Part shown: piece after piece, positions 27,827 through 36,645 of the stretch | How positions within the stretch are numbered: position 1 is the first letter of the stretch | Layout: each line of letters opens with the position of its first letter | Source of the DNA: Pseudomonas wenzhouensis | Lineage (GTDB): Bacteria > Pseudomonadota > Gammaproteobacteria > Pseudomonadales > Pseudomonadaceae | Direction of reading: 5' to 3' | DNA length: 64,000 nucleotides | Assembly (NCBI RefSeq): GCF_021029445.1 | Contig: NZ_CP072610.1 | Span: 186,001-250,000, forward strand | The notes under the pieces: model-generated | The model's database searches: none | Seen by the model: only the letters and a program-made list of their open reading frames with translations | Told to the model about the DNA's origin: nothing | Made by a program: the position numbers and the translations under genes

Positions 27827-28814
27827 CGCGAAAGCGACTTGGCGGCACGCCGCTCCAGCGCTGAAAGGCATGACGGAAGCTGGCGGTTTCGCTGAAGCCG
27901 AGCACCTCGGCGATGCGGTACACCGGCCATTGCGCATCATTGAGCAACGCCTTGGCGCGCTCGAAGCGCAGCTCGTCGAGCAAGCCCTGGTAGCTGGTGC
28001 CCAGCTCCTGCAGATGACGGCGCAGGGTGCGCGGCGAGCAGTGCATCTGCTGCGCCAGGTTCTCCAGCCCCGGCGGTTCGGCCAGTTGCGCGGCGAGTAA
28101 CTGACGCACCCGCTCCAGCCAGGCCTGACGGCTGCTGAACTCGGCATTCAGACGGCGGCAGCGCTCCACCATGTCACCGTGGGTCACGCTGTCGGCCAGC
28201 GGCAGGCGCTGTTCCAGCAACGCGGCGGGAAAGGCAAAGGCATTGCGCTGCGCCGTGAAGCGCAGCGGGCAGGGAAAACTCTGTGCATAGCGCGCGACGT
28301 AGTCTGGCCGGGCGTAGGTGAACTCGGCGCTCGCCAGGGGCAGCGGCTGGCGCAGCAGTTCGTCGCCGATCAGTTTCAGCGACGCCAGGCACATCTCCAC
28401 GTTGAACACTTCCAGCGCCTCGGCATCGCGGTAACCGCTGGCGCTGATCCAGGCCCACTCGCCTTCCACCTGCAGCTCGAGACGAAAATAGGTGCCGAGC
28501 AGTGCCGGGTACTGCAGCAGCAGGCGCCAGGCGTCACCAAAGGTGGCAGCCGACAGCGCGGCGTAACCGAGCAGCCCGTAGGAGGAAACATGCAGGCTGC
28601 GCCCCAGTTCGAGGCCCAGGTCGGCGCGCAAGGTCAGAGCATTGGCACAGACTTGCAGCTCCTGCACCCGGGTGATGCGCGCGTCGGCATTGTCCAGGTC
28701 AGCCGCAGCAATGCCGCTTCCGGCCAGCAGTTGCGGGTGTAGCTCGGGCTGCTCGGCAAAGCGCTGGAGGATCAGGGACACCACATGCAGGGTGGTCAGT
28801 GGGGCGTGCAGCAT
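27822..28814 (-). CDS. AraC family regulator with arabinose-binding-type N-domain
   Basis: A 330-residue regulator. The first 190 residues form the all-helical N-terminal domain seen in OruR/ArgR-like Pseudomonas regulators (SLHVSSYGLLGYAALSA is characteristic). The C-terminal AraC domain carries two helix-turn-helix units, GLENLAQQMHCSPRTLRRHL and RIAEVLGFSETASFRHAFQR, and ends PSRFRA. The final TAG lies in repeat DNA. No adjacent target stands out; the neighbour upstream is an uncharacterised secreted protein gene. Confidence 0.92.
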   Translation of the reverse strand: MLHAPLTTLHVVSLILQRFAEQPELHPQLLAGSGIAAADLDNADARITRVQELQVCANALTLRADLGLELGRSLHVSSYGLLGYAALSAATFGDAWRLLLQYPALLGTYFRLELQVEGEWAWISASGYRDAEALEVFNVEMCLASLKLIGDELLRQPLPLASAEFTYARPDYVARYAQSFPCPLRFTAQRNAFAFPAALLEQRLPLADSVTHGDMVERCRRLNAEFSSRQAWLERVRQLLAAQLAEPPGLENLAQQMHCSPRTLRRHLQELGTSYQGLLDELRFERAKALLNDAQWPVYRIAEVLGFSETASFRHAFQRWSGVPPSRFRA

Positions 28815-28895
28815 GATGCGTTCCGTAAGCGTGATCAGGCAAAGGAACGCAAGAAATATGCCGCGAGACGGCGGGCCGTAGCCCGCCCGAGAGGA

Positions 28896-29690
28896 TCAGC
28901 GATTACGCAGAATGGCGTTGATGAAGTCGCCCTGATTCGGTTCGTCCTTGAGGGTGGTGAACTGCAGTTGGCCGTCCTGCTCGCGCAACTTCATGCTCTC
29001 GCCGAAACGGCAGTCGACACCCTTGAGGGTCTTGGCCTCAGCCTTGTAGCGGTCGTCCTTGTCACACAGGTAGGCCATCTGGTTGACCACTTCACCGCAG
29101 AAACTCGGCACGCTGAGGCCGATCAGTTGCTCATCGGACATCGCGCTCCAGTCCACCTTGGTGCTCAGCGGGGTGGCGCAGGCCTTGGAGGCTTCGCCGT
29201 CGATCTCCTGCAGGCGCGCGCTGTAATCGGCAACACGCTGCTTGCGGTCGAAGGCGGCGAGGCGCGCCTGCAGGCCATCCTTCTCCTGCTTCTGGTAAAT
29301 CGCCAGGAGATCCTTCGGCTTCAGCGCCTTGGTCTTGTCCTCGTCGTAGCTGAGCTCGAAGCCCTGGGTGTTCGGCAGGTTGAGCTGGTAGCTCTCGCCG
29401 CTCCAGGCGCGGCGCTTGTTCAGCAGGTTGTAGTCGCGGCCATCGAGACGGATGCCATAGTCGCGCTGCTCGTTGCCCAGCTCGCGGACGTTGGTCAGGA
29501 ACACCACTTCGTCGAGCGGGTGGTTGATGCCGCGAACCTGTACCAGTGCCTGTTTGCCATCGGCAGTGGGCGCGATGGCCAGGCTCACGCCCTGGCCGGC
29601 ATCGAAGACCTGCGGATGCTTGGCCAGATCCAGTGCAGCGGCTTGAAGAGAGAGCAGGGAGAGAGCAACGAGCGAAACGTACTGTTTCAT
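28896..29690 (-). CDS. Exported uncharacterised protein
   Basis: A 264-residue protein with a signal peptide (MKQYVSLVALSLLSLQAAAL) and a soluble, charged mature part. It has four Cys, in KACATPL, SFCGEV, YLCDKD and VDCRFGE, which could form two periplasmic disulfides. AAGGA precedes the chosen start; a longer frame upstream runs into the adhP end. I do not recognise a domain. It stands as a single gene between an alcohol dehydrogenase gene and an AraC regulator on the same strand. Confidence 0.75.
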   Translation of the reverse strand: MKQYVSLVALSLLSLQAAALDLAKHPQVFDAGQGVSLAIAPTADGKQALVQVRGINHPLDEVVFLTNVRELGNEQRDYGIRLDGRDYNLLNKRRAWSGESYQLNLPNTQGFELSYDEDKTKALKPKDLLAIYQKQEKDGLQARLAAFDRKQRVADYSARLQEIDGEASKACATPLSTKVDWSAMSDEQLIGLSVPSFCGEVVNQMAYLCDKDDRYKAEAKTLKGVDCRFGESMKLREQDGQLQFTTLKDEPNQGDFINAILRNR

Positions 29691-29809
29691 GACGACACGT
29701 CCTTGTACGGATGAAGAGGCGCACAGTATAGCCAGCCGTCTGGCGGCGATCTGTGCGCCCGTCGGCGTCCGTTCTGTAGGAAAGTTGCCAATCCGTGGCC
29801 CCTGTCGCA

Positions 29810-30832
29810 TTAGAACTGCAGCACCACGCGCCCCTCGATCTGCCCGCCGCGCATTTGCTCGAAGATGCCATTGATGTTGTCCAGGCTGTCGCTGTGCACC
29901 GTGGCCTTGACCAGGCCTTCGCCGGCAAAATCCAGCGCCTCCTGCAAATCGGCGCGGGTGCCGACGATGGAGCCGGTGATCGTGATGGCCTTGAGCACCA
30001 CGTCGAAAATCGGCGTGGGGAAGTCACCCGGCGGCAAGCCCACCAGCGCCACCGTACCGTGCCGGCGCGCCATGCCGATGGCCTGGCCAAAGGCGGCGTT
30101 GGATACGGCCGTGACCAGTACGCCATGGGCGCCACCGATATCGCGTTGCACCACCTCGGCCGGATTTTCCTTGCGCGCGTTGATGGTCAGGCTGGCGCCA
30201 AGCTTGCGCGCCAGCTCCAGTTTGGCGTCGTCGACATCCACCGCGATGACGTGCAGGCCCATGGCGCGGGCGTATTGCACGGCGACGTGGCCGAGGCCGC
30301 CGATACCGGAGATGGCCACCCACTGGCCGGGGCGTGCCCCGGTTTCCTTGAGGCCCTTGTACACCGTTACACCGGCGCAAAGGATCGGCGCAATTTCCAG
30401 AAAATCGACGTTTTTCGGCAGGATACCGACATAGTTCGGGTCTGCCAGCACGTATTCGGCGTAGCCACCGTTGATCGAATAACCGGTGTTCTGCTGGCTC
30501 TCGCACAGGGTTTCCCAGCCGGTCAGGCAGTGCTCGCAGCAGCCGCAGGCGGTGTACAGCCAGGGCACGCCGACGCGGTCGCCTTCCTTCACCCGGGTCA
30601 CGCCACTGCCGACCGCCGCCACGTAGCCAACGCTCTCGTGACCGGGGATGAACGGCAGACTCGGTTTCACCGGCCAGTCACCCTCGGCGGCGTGCAGGTC
30701 GGTATGGCACACGCCCGAGGCCTCGATTTTCACCAGAATCTGCCCGGGGCCGGGCAGTGGGGTGTTCACCTCCTCGATACGCAACGGCTGCCCGAAGGCG
30801 TGGACGACGGCGGCTTTCATGGTCGGGTTCAT
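29810..30832 (-). CDS. adhP: Zinc-dependent alcohol dehydrogenase AdhP type
   Basis: A 340-residue MDR-family dehydrogenase that interconverts ethanol-like alcohols and aldehydes with NAD. Catalytic zinc ligands Cys42 (GVCHTDLH) and His65-Glu66 (PGHE) are present, as are the four structural-zinc cysteines at 96, 99, 102 and 110 in [15 protein letters not shown], and the nucleotide loop [14 protein letters not shown] start at MKAAVV four codons later is equally possible. It diverges from purEK, the same arrangement I recall from P. aeruginosa. Confidence 0.94.
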   Translation of the reverse strand: MNPTMKAAVVHAFGQPLRIEEVNTPLPGPGQILVKIEASGVCHTDLHAAEGDWPVKPSLPFIPGHESVGYVAAVGSGVTRVKEGDRVGVPWLYTACGCCEHCLTGWETLCESQQNTGYSINGGYAEYVLADPNYVGILPKNVDFLEIAPILCAGVTVYKGLKETGARPGQWVAISGIGGLGHVAVQYARAMGLHVIAVDVDDAKLELARKLGASLTINARKENPAEVVQRDIGGAHGVLVTAVSNAAFGQAIGMARRHGTVALVGLPPGDFPTPIFDVVLKAITITGSIVGTRADLQEALDFAGEGLVKATVHSDSLDNINGIFEQMRGGQIEGRVVLQF

Positions 30833-31031
30833 GGGCTGTTCCTCTTCCCTGCGATTGTCAGGCCAGTGTGCGTGCGTAGCCCGCGCCTACATTGCTCCAG
30901 AGCAAGGTTTAGGCGTTTTTGCCGCATGGTCACGGCCGGCGTGACAAACGGTCATCGCCACTGCCCGCCAGCGGCGGCTTTGCGTTATACTGCGCGGCCT
31001 TCGGCCGGCAGCACCCGGCCAACGAATCATG

Positions 31032-31071
31032 ACAAGCCACGCTGGCCCGCCCGCGTGGCTTGTTGGTTTTT
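31032..31071 (+). terminator. Terminator-like hairpin in the purE leader
   Basis: A perfect 11-bp stem, ACAAGCCACGC (31032-31042) with GCGTGGCTTGT (31053-31063), is followed by TGGTTTTT, all upstream of purE. It faces purE, while the only preceding gene runs the other way, so it must end a short transcript begun between 30833 and 31031. That points to an attenuator or a small RNA. A -10-like TATACT lies at 30986-30991 without a good -35. Confidence 0.75.
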
Positions 31072-31108
31072 GACGCGCCGCGAGGCGCCCGAGAGAAGAG
31101 GCACGACG

Positions 31109-31600
31109 ATGAGCGCACTGGTTGGCGTGATCATGGGCTCCAAGTCCGATTGGTTCACCCTTAGCCACACCGCCGAGATGCTGGACAAGCTGGGCATTCC
31201 CCACGAGGTCAAGGTGGTTTCTGCCCACCGCACCCCGGACCTGTTGTTCCAGTACGCCGAAGAGGCCGAAGCCCGTGGCATCCAGGTGATCATCGCCGGT
31301 GCCGGTGGCGCCGCTCACCTGCCGGGCATGTGCGCGGCCAAGACCCATCTGCCGGTGCTTGGCGTACCGGTGCAGTCGTCCATGCTCTCGGGCGTCGACT
31401 CGCTGCTGTCGATCGTGCAGATGCCGGCCGGCGTTCCGGTCGCCACCCTGGCCATCGGCAAGGCCGGCGCGGTCAATGCCGCCCTGCTCGCCGCCAGCAT
31501 CCTAGGTCACCAGCACCCGCAGTTTCACGCGGCGCTGAAGCAGTTCCGCGAGGAGCAGACCAACACCGTGCTGGAAAATCCGGACCCGAGGGCGCAGTAA
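31109..31600 (+). CDS. purE: N5-carboxyaminoimidazole ribonucleotide mutase
   Basis: A 163-residue class I PurE that rearranges N5-CAIR to CAIR in purine synthesis. Active-site blocks [10 protein letters not shown] (residues 6-15), VSAHRTPD and [12 protein letters not shown] are intact. GAAGAGG precedes the ATG. Its stop overlaps the purK start by one base (TAATG), so the two enzymes, which act one after the other, are made together. Expression is probably affected by the terminator-like hairpin about 40 nt upstream. Confidence 0.97.
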   Translation: MSALVGVIMGSKSDWFTLSHTAEMLDKLGIPHEVKVVSAHRTPDLLFQYAEEAEARGIQVIIAGAGGAAHLPGMCAAKTHLPVLGVPVQSSMLSGVDSLLSIVQMPAGVPVATLAIGKAGAVNAALLAASILGHQHPQFHAALKQFREEQTNTVLENPDPRAQ

Positions 31601-32685
31601 TGAAGATCGGCGTGATCGGTGGCGGCCAGCTGGGCCGCATGATGGCCCTGGCAGGTACGCCGCTGGGCATGAACTTCGCCTTCCTCGACCCGGCGCCAGA
31701 CGCCTGCGCCCAGGCGCTCGGCGAGCATATCCGCGCCGATTACGGCGATCAGGATCACCTGCGCCACCTGGCCGACGAAGTCGATCTGGTCACCTTCGAG
31801 TTCGAGAGCGTGCCGGCCGAGACCGTGGCCTTCCTCTCGCAGTTCGTGCCGGTCTACCCGAGCGCGGAAGCCCTGCGCATCGCCCGTGACCGCTGGTTCG
31901 AAAAATCCATGTTCCGCGAGCTGGGCATTCCCACCCCCGAGTTCGCCGATATCCAGTCGCAGGCCGACCTCGACGCCGCAGTAGCCAGCATCGGCCTGCC
32001 GGCGGTGATGAAGACCCGCACCCTGGGCTACGACGGCAAGGGCCAGAAGGTCCTGCGCAAGCCGGAAGACGTCACCGGCGCCTTCGCCGAGCTGGGCAGC
32101 GTGCCGTGCATCCTCGAAGGCTTCGTGCCCTTCACTGGCGAGGTGTCGCTGATCGCCGTGCGCGCCCGTGACGGCGAAACCCGTTTCTACCCGCTGGTGC
32201 ACAACACCCATGACAGCGGCATCCTCGCCCTGTCCATCGCCAGCACCGATCACCCGCTGCAGGCGCTGGCCGAGGACTACGTCGGTCGCGTGCTGGACCG
32301 ACTCGACTACGTCGGCGTGCTGGCCTTCGAATTCTTCGAAGTCGACGGTGGCCTCAAGGCTAACGAGATCGCCCCGCGCGTGCACAACTCCGGGCACTGG
32401 ACCATCGAAGGTGCCGAGTGCAGCCAGTTCGAGAACCACCTGCGCGCCGTCGCCGGCCTGCCGCTGGGTTCCACCGCCAAGCTGGGCGAGAGCGCGATGC
32501 TCAACTTCATTGGTGCAGTACCGCCGGTGGAGCAGGTGATCAGCATCGCCGACTGCCATCTGCACCACTACGGCAAGGCCTTCAAGGCCGGGCGCAAGGT
32601 CGGGCATGCCACGCTTCGCAGTGCTGATCGCGCCAGTCTGGATGTTGCAATCAAGGCCGTGCAGGCATTGATCGCACAAGGCTGA
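31600..32685 (+). CDS. purK: N5-carboxyaminoimidazole ribonucleotide synthase
   Basis: A 361-residue ATP-grasp enzyme that carboxylates AIR with bicarbonate and ATP. The N-terminal KIGVIGGGQLGRMMALAG binds substrate; the ATP-grasp core shows VMKTRTLGYDGKGQ and EGFVPFTGEVSLIAVR, and the metal region FFEVDGGLKANEIAPRVHNSGHWT ends the active site (quoted in part). Coupled to purE through TAATG. No terminator with a T-run follows, only the palindrome at 32704. Confidence 0.96.
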   Translation: MKIGVIGGGQLGRMMALAGTPLGMNFAFLDPAPDACAQALGEHIRADYGDQDHLRHLADEVDLVTFEFESVPAETVAFLSQFVPVYPSAEALRIARDRWFEKSMFRELGIPTPEFADIQSQADLDAAVASIGLPAVMKTRTLGYDGKGQKVLRKPEDVTGAFAELGSVPCILEGFVPFTGEVSLIAVRARDGETRFYPLVHNTHDSGILALSIASTDHPLQALAEDYVGRVLDRLDYVGVLAFEFFEVDGGLKANEIAPRVHNSGHWTIEGAECSQFENHLRAVAGLPLGSTAKLGESAMLNFIGAVPPVEQVISIADCHLHHYGKAFKAGRKVGHATLRSADRASLDVAIKAVQALIAQG

Positions 32686-32703
32686 GCCGGCATTTTGCGA
32701 CTA

Positions 32704-32735
32704 CGCTCTTGAATGATGGCAGTCATTCAAGAGCG
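32704..32735. repeat. Perfect 13-bp inverted repeat before the solute-binding gene
   Basis: CGCTCTTGAATGA (32704-32716) and TCATTCAAGAGCG (32723-32735) form a flawless stem with a 6-nt loop, 18 nt after purK and 6 nt before the next ATG. No T-run follows. It may be a Rho-related or T-less terminator of purEK, or a structure hiding the start of the next gene. Confidence 0.7.
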
Positions 32736-32741
32736 TCCCGC

Positions 32742-33509
32742 ATGAAGTACCTGTCTGCCTTGCTGCCCCTGATATTCGCGCTGACCTGCAACGCGGCGGA
32801 CGACGTACTACGCGTCGATTTCCGCGAGCGTACGCCAGAGATGCGCGTGGTTGACGGCTTGCCCAGCGGGCCGCTGGTCAGCGTGCTGGAAACCGCTGCC
32901 CAGCGTGTCGGTGTCGAGCTGCACTGGCGCCAGGCACCCTTCCTGCGCAGCCTCGACGATCTGCGCTCCGGGCGCATCGACCTGGTGCCGCGTGTGCTCA
33001 TGACCGAGAAGCGCCGCGAATACATCCACTACCTGCCCAGCATCGGCAATCAGCCGTTGCATGTGCGCTTCGTCGTGCGCCCCGGGCAGGAAGCGCGGCT
33101 GAGCCGTTACGAGGATCTGTACGAGCTGGCCTTGGGGGTCAAGCGTGGTACGGCGTATTTCGAGCCGTTCGATAGCGACGGCCTGCTCGGGCGCGTCTAC
33201 GCCAGCGACGATGAACAGTTGGCGGGCATGTTTCGCGCGGGGCGCCTCGATACCATTGCCGTGCTCGACCGCATTCCCATGGAAGCGCAATTCAGGGCAA
33301 TGGGGTTTCGCGACTACAGCTATGCCCGGTACGTTCATCAGCAAACACTGGGCAACCACTTCGGCGCCTCGCTCAAGCGCTACCGGAGCGACCGCCGAGC
33401 GTTGTATGACCGCCTGGGTGCCGAATTGGAGCGCATGCGCGAGACGGGTGAAGTCGCACTGATTTACCGCCGCTATGAAGTGCTGCCGCCCGATGAGGCG
33501 AACCGATAG
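32742..33509 (+). CDS. Extracellular solute-binding protein-like (SBP family 3 type)
   Basis: A 255-residue protein with a signal peptide (MKYLSALLPLIFALTCNA) and a bilobed SBP_bac_3-like fold: GPLVSVLETAAQRVGVELHW, a short LRSGRIDLVPRVLMTEKRR and an ALGVKRGTAYF hinge return. Many such Pseudomonas proteins are orphan binders or PhnD-like sensors without transporter genes, as here. The start lies only 6 nt after a large hairpin and has no Shine-Dalgarno sequence, so translation may be limited. Ligand unknown. Confidence 0.8.
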   Translation: MKYLSALLPLIFALTCNAADDVLRVDFRERTPEMRVVDGLPSGPLVSVLETAAQRVGVELHWRQAPFLRSLDDLRSGRIDLVPRVLMTEKRREYIHYLPSIGNQPLHVRFVVRPGQEARLSRYEDLYELALGVKRGTAYFEPFDSDGLLGRVYASDDEQLAGMFRAGRLDTIAVLDRIPMEAQFRAMGFRDYSYARYVHQQTLGNHFGASLKRYRSDRRALYDRLGAELERMRETGEVALIYRRYEVLPPDEANR

Positions 33510-33571
33510 CCGCATCGACCTGTCTCATGTCGGGCCTGCTGCACGAGCAGCACTCATCAGGAGATACGCCA

Positions 33572-33817
33572 ATGGGCATTATCGGCACCCTTTTCATCGG
33601 TCTGATCGTTGGTCTGATCGCACGCTTTCTCAAACCCGGTGATGACAGCATGGGCTGGATCATGACCATCCTGCTCGGCATCGGTGGCTCCATCGCCGCT
33701 ACCTACGGTGGTCAGGCGCTGGGCATCTACCAGGCCGGGCAGGCCGCCGGCTTTATCGGCGCAGTGATCGGCGCCATCGTTCTGCTGGTAATCTACGGCG
33801 CGATCAAGAAGGGCTGA
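33572..33817 (+). CDS. GlsB/YeaQ/YmgE family membrane protein
   Basis: An 81-residue, Gly-rich membrane protein with three helices and the family features MGIIGTLFIGLIVGLIAR and LLGIGGSIAATYGGQALG. AGGAG precedes the start. These transglycosylase-associated or stress-response proteins are common in bacteria, but their molecular role is uncertain. A hairpin follows, so it is probably a single-gene transcript. Confidence 0.92.
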   Translation: MGIIGTLFIGLIVGLIARFLKPGDDSMGWIMTILLGIGGSIAATYGGQALGIYQAGQAAGFIGAVIGAIVLLVIYGAIKKG

Positions 33818-33829
33818 CCCGCCCGTCTC

Positions 33830-33851
33830 AGGGGCCGAACTGTCGGCCCCT
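33830..33851 (+). terminator. Probable terminator after the YeaQ-family gene
   Basis: Stem AGGGGCCGA (33830-33838) with TCGGCCCCT (33843-33851) and loop ACTG. The following sequence CGTATACG lacks a T-run, so termination may be weak. Confidence 0.5.
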
Positions 33852-33869
33852 CGTATACGCCGTCATGAG

Positions 33870-34418
33870 ATGCCATCCCCCATGCGCCACCTGCTGCTTG
33901 CCCTGCTACTGTTCACCGGTCTGGCCCACGCCGAATTGCCGGAAACCGACTGGCTCGACCTGATGCCGCCCGAAGACCGCAAGGCGCTCGAAGAGATGCC
34001 CGAGATCAGCCACGACAGCCCGGAAGGTGACAGCACCTTCTACGGCGAGGGCGGCCTGCGCCAGCAGGATCAGGATCTGCCGGCCGTGATGTATTCCGCC
34101 AAGACCGTGGCCGAACTCGATGGCAAGGCCATCCGCCTGGGCGGCTACCCGGTACCGCTGGAAAACGACGCGAAAGGCAACAGCACCCTGTTCTTCCTGG
34201 TGCCCTATCCGGGCGCCTGCATCCACGTGCCGCCACCGCCGCCTAATCAACTGGTGCTGGTGCGCTACCCCAAGGGCATCGCCATCGACGATATCTACGC
34301 CCCGCTGTGGGTCAGTGGCGAACTGAAGGTAGAGCAGGTCAGCAACGACCTGGCCGACGCCGCCTATGCCATGGACGCAGGCGAAGTGCGCCTGGTAACT
34401 GACGAAGACCTTTACTGA
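33870..34418 (+). CDS. DUF3299 family exported protein
   Basis: A 182-residue protein with a signal peptide ending at LAHAE and the DUF3299 blocks VRLGGYPVPLE-like (here AIRLGGYPVPLENDAKG), FFLVPYPGACIHVPPPPPNQ and YAPLWVSGELKVE. These proteins occur with transport or metal genes, but their role is unknown; the conserved single Cys in GACIHVPPPP may bind metal. The start could also be the ATG four codons on (MRHLLL). The next gene begins 18 nt later, so the two are an operon. Confidence 0.88.
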   Translation: MPSPMRHLLLALLLFTGLAHAELPETDWLDLMPPEDRKALEEMPEISHDSPEGDSTFYGEGGLRQQDQDLPAVMYSAKTVAELDGKAIRLGGYPVPLENDAKGNSTLFFLVPYPGACIHVPPPPPNQLVLVRYPKGIAIDDIYAPLWVSGELKVEQVSNDLADAAYAMDAGEVRLVTDEDLY

Positions 34419-34436
34419 GCGCACCGGAGTTCACCC

Positions 34437-34904
34437 ATGAAAGCTGCAGCCCTGTTATTGCTCTGCCTGCTGTCCACCGCTGCGCTCGCTCTGGAGCCCG
34501 GCGAGCGTCTGGCATCCTGGACGCTGCTGGATCAGTTCGACGCGCCTTATACCCTCAACGACGAGACCCGTATCCTGCTGGTCGCCCGCGACATGGACGG
34601 TGCCAAGCGGGTCAATGCTGCTCTGCAGGGCAAGCCGAAGGGCTACCTGGACGAGCGCCAGGCGGTGTTCCTCGCCGACGTCAGCCGCATGCCTGGCGTG
34701 ATCGCCACGCTCTTCGCCCTGCCGAAGATGCGCGACTACAACTACCGCATCCTCCTCGACCGCGACGCACGTATCGCGCCGCGCTACCCGGCAGGCGAGG
34801 GGGAGGTGTTGTGGTTGCAACTCGATGGTCTGCAGATCGTCGCGCAGCAGGTCTTCACTCGCGCAGACGATCTGCGGCAAGCCCTGGAGGGGCAGGTGCC
34901 ATGA
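34437..34904 (+). CDS. Exported thioredoxin-fold-like protein
   Basis: A 155-residue protein with a signal peptide (MKAAALLLLCLLSTAALA). The mature part begins LEPGERLASWTLLDQFDAPYTLN, as in YtfJ/peroxiredoxin-like thioredoxin folds, and ends with a QALEGQ helix; there is no CxxC or catalytic Cys. It follows the DUF3299 gene by 18 nt, suggesting a shared periplasmic task. The likeness to a thioredoxin fold is by eye only. A strong bidirectional terminator follows. Confidence 0.75.
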   Translation: MKAAALLLLCLLSTAALALEPGERLASWTLLDQFDAPYTLNDETRILLVARDMDGAKRVNAALQGKPKGYLDERQAVFLADVSRMPGVIATLFALPKMRDYNYRILLDRDARIAPRYPAGEGEVLWLQLDGLQIVAQQVFTRADDLRQALEGQVP

Positions 34905-35018
34905 AGAGCTGGCAGGCCACCAACCTGCGTAGGCGCCCCGCCCCTACGCCTTCGCAGCGGCGACGTTTGACTGACAGGCATCAGGGGGCTTTCAGCGTCC
35001 GATCATCGCTTCCCACAT

Positions 35019-35056
35019 GAAAACGCCGCGAACCTGCACAGGTTCGCGGCGTTTTC
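35019..35056. terminator. Bidirectional terminator between convergent genes
   Basis: An 18-bp perfect inverted repeat, GAAAACGCCGCGAACCTG / CAGGTTCGCGGCGTTTTC with a 2-nt loop, A-rich on one side and T-rich on the other. It serves the rightward DUF3299 operon and the leftward serine dehydratase gene. Confidence 0.95.
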
Positions 35057-35074
35057 ACATCCAGCAATGGAGCA

Positions 35075-36463
35075 TCAGCACTCGATGATGTTCACCGCCA
35101 GGCCGCCACGGGCGGTTTCCTTGTACTTGGTCAGCATGTCGGCGCCGGTTTCGCGCATGGTCTTGATCACCTTGTCCAGGCTGACGTAGTGCGAGCCGTC
35201 GCCGTACAGCGCCATGCGCGCGGCGTTGATGGCTTTCACCGAAGCGATGGCGTTGCGCTCGATGCAGGGGATCTGCACCAGGCCGCCGACCGGGTCGCAG
35301 GTCAGGCCCAGGTGGTGCTCCATGCCGATTTCGGCGGCGTTCTCGACCTGCTCCGGGGTGCCGCCGAGCACCGCGCATAGCGCCCCGGCGGCCATCGAAC
35401 AGGCCACGCCGACTTCACCCTGGCAGCCGACTTCAGCGCCGCTGATCGAGGCATTTTCCTTGTAGAGGATGCCGATGGCGCCGGCAGTCAGCAGAAAATC
35501 GATGATGCCGCGCTCGCTGGCGCCGGAAATGGCGTTGGCGTAGTAGTGCAGCACCGCCGGAATGATGCCGGCGGCGCCGTTGGTCGGCGCGGTCACCACG
35601 CGTCCCCCGGCGGCGTTCTCCTCGTTCACCGCCAGTGCCCAGAGGTTGACCCAGTCGAGCATGCGCAGCGGGTCTTCCAGGTAACTACGCTGGAAGCCGC
35701 CCAACTTGCGCGCCAGAATCGCCGCGCGGCGGCGCACCTTGAAGCCGCCAGCGAGAATGCCCTCGGTGCGGCAGCCTCGCTCCACGCAGGCCTGCATCAC
35801 CTTCCAGATCTCCAGCAGGCCGGCTTCGGTCTCTTCGTCGTTGCGCCAGTGGCGTTCGTTACGGCGCATGATTTCGGCGATGCCAATGCCGTGTTCGCGG
35901 CTCAGGCGCAGCAGATCGGCGCCACTGCGAAACGGCAGCGGCAGGCTGGTGGCGTCCGGGGCGATGACCTTGTGCTTGGAGCCGTCGGCGAGAATCGCCT
36001 CGCTGACCACGAAACCGCCGCCCACCGAGTAATAGGTGGCCTCGTGCAGCTGTATGCCGGCGGCGTCGAAGGCGGCGAAGCGCAGGCCGTTGGCGTGCAG
36101 TGGCAGCGCCTTGCGGAACATCTTCAGATCGGCTTTCTCGTCGAAAGCCACGGCATGCTTGCCGGCCAGGACGATACGCTTGTCGCGGCGGATGGCCTCG
36201 ATGTACTCGGGCACTTGATCGACGTTGACCGTATCTGGCTCATGGCCGCTGAGGCCGAGCAACACTGCCTTGTCACTGCCGTGGCCCTTGCCGGTGGCGC
36301 CCAGCGAACCATATAGCTCGGCGGCGACGCGGGTCACCTGCGGCATATGGCCGTGGTTTTCCAGCGCGTGGGTGAACAGTGCGGCCGCGCGCATCGGGCC
36401 GACGGTGTGGGAGCTGGAGGGGCCGATACCGACTTTGAACAGGTCGAAAACGCTGATAGCCAT
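35075..36463 (-). CDS. sdaA: L-serine ammonia-lyase (L-serine dehydratase), iron-sulfur type
   Basis: A 462-residue single-chain enzyme turning serine into pyruvate and ammonia. The start [20 protein letters not shown] is the hallmark of the beta part. Cysteines for the 4Fe-4S cluster are visible in [16 protein letters not shown] and [18 protein letters not shown]. It needs no PLP, and the cluster makes it sensitive to oxygen. A LysR gene diverges from it and may respond to serine or glycine. Pseudomonas has several paralogues, so the letter in the symbol is tentative. Confidence 0.93.
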   Translation of the reverse strand: MAISVFDLFKVGIGPSSSHTVGPMRAAALFTHALENHGHMPQVTRVAAELYGSLGATGKGHGSDKAVLLGLSGHEPDTVNVDQVPEYIEAIRRDKRIVLAGKHAVAFDEKADLKMFRKALPLHANGLRFAAFDAAGIQLHEATYYSVGGGFVVSEAILADGSKHKVIAPDATSLPLPFRSGADLLRLSREHGIGIAEIMRRNERHWRNDEETEAGLLEIWKVMQACVERGCRTEGILAGGFKVRRRAAILARKLGGFQRSYLEDPLRMLDWVNLWALAVNEENAAGGRVVTAPTNGAAGIIPAVLHYYANAISGASERGIIDFLLTAGAIGILYKENASISGAEVGCQGEVGVACSMAAGALCAVLGGTPEQVENAAEIGMEHHLGLTCDPVGGLVQIPCIERNAIASVKAINAARMALYGDGSHYVSLDKVIKTMRETGADMLTKYKETARGGLAVNIIEC

Positions 36464-36579
36464 GGCGAGATTCTTCTTCTGTGGGCACGGCTGAAAACCG
36501 GGTTTCAGCGATGCCTGTATGTGGGTGAACCACGCGCCCGGTTCAGCGCGTGTGGATATCTCTATCTAAGGCCGGCCAT

Positions 36580-36597
36580 ATCATTATGTATACTGAT
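36580..36597. promoter_or_regulatory. AT-rich regulatory site between sdaA and LysR
   Basis: ATCATTATGTATACTGAT is an inverted repeat (ATCA-N10-TGAT) that includes a TATACT -10-like hexamer. It lies in the AT-rich part of the 182-nt divergent gap and is a reasonable LysR-type binding site overlapping a promoter. Inferred only. Confidence 0.35.
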
Positions 36598-36645
36598 TTA
36601 TTTTTAACCTATTCGTTAGCGATCCTTAACTATTGAGAGCGCGCC

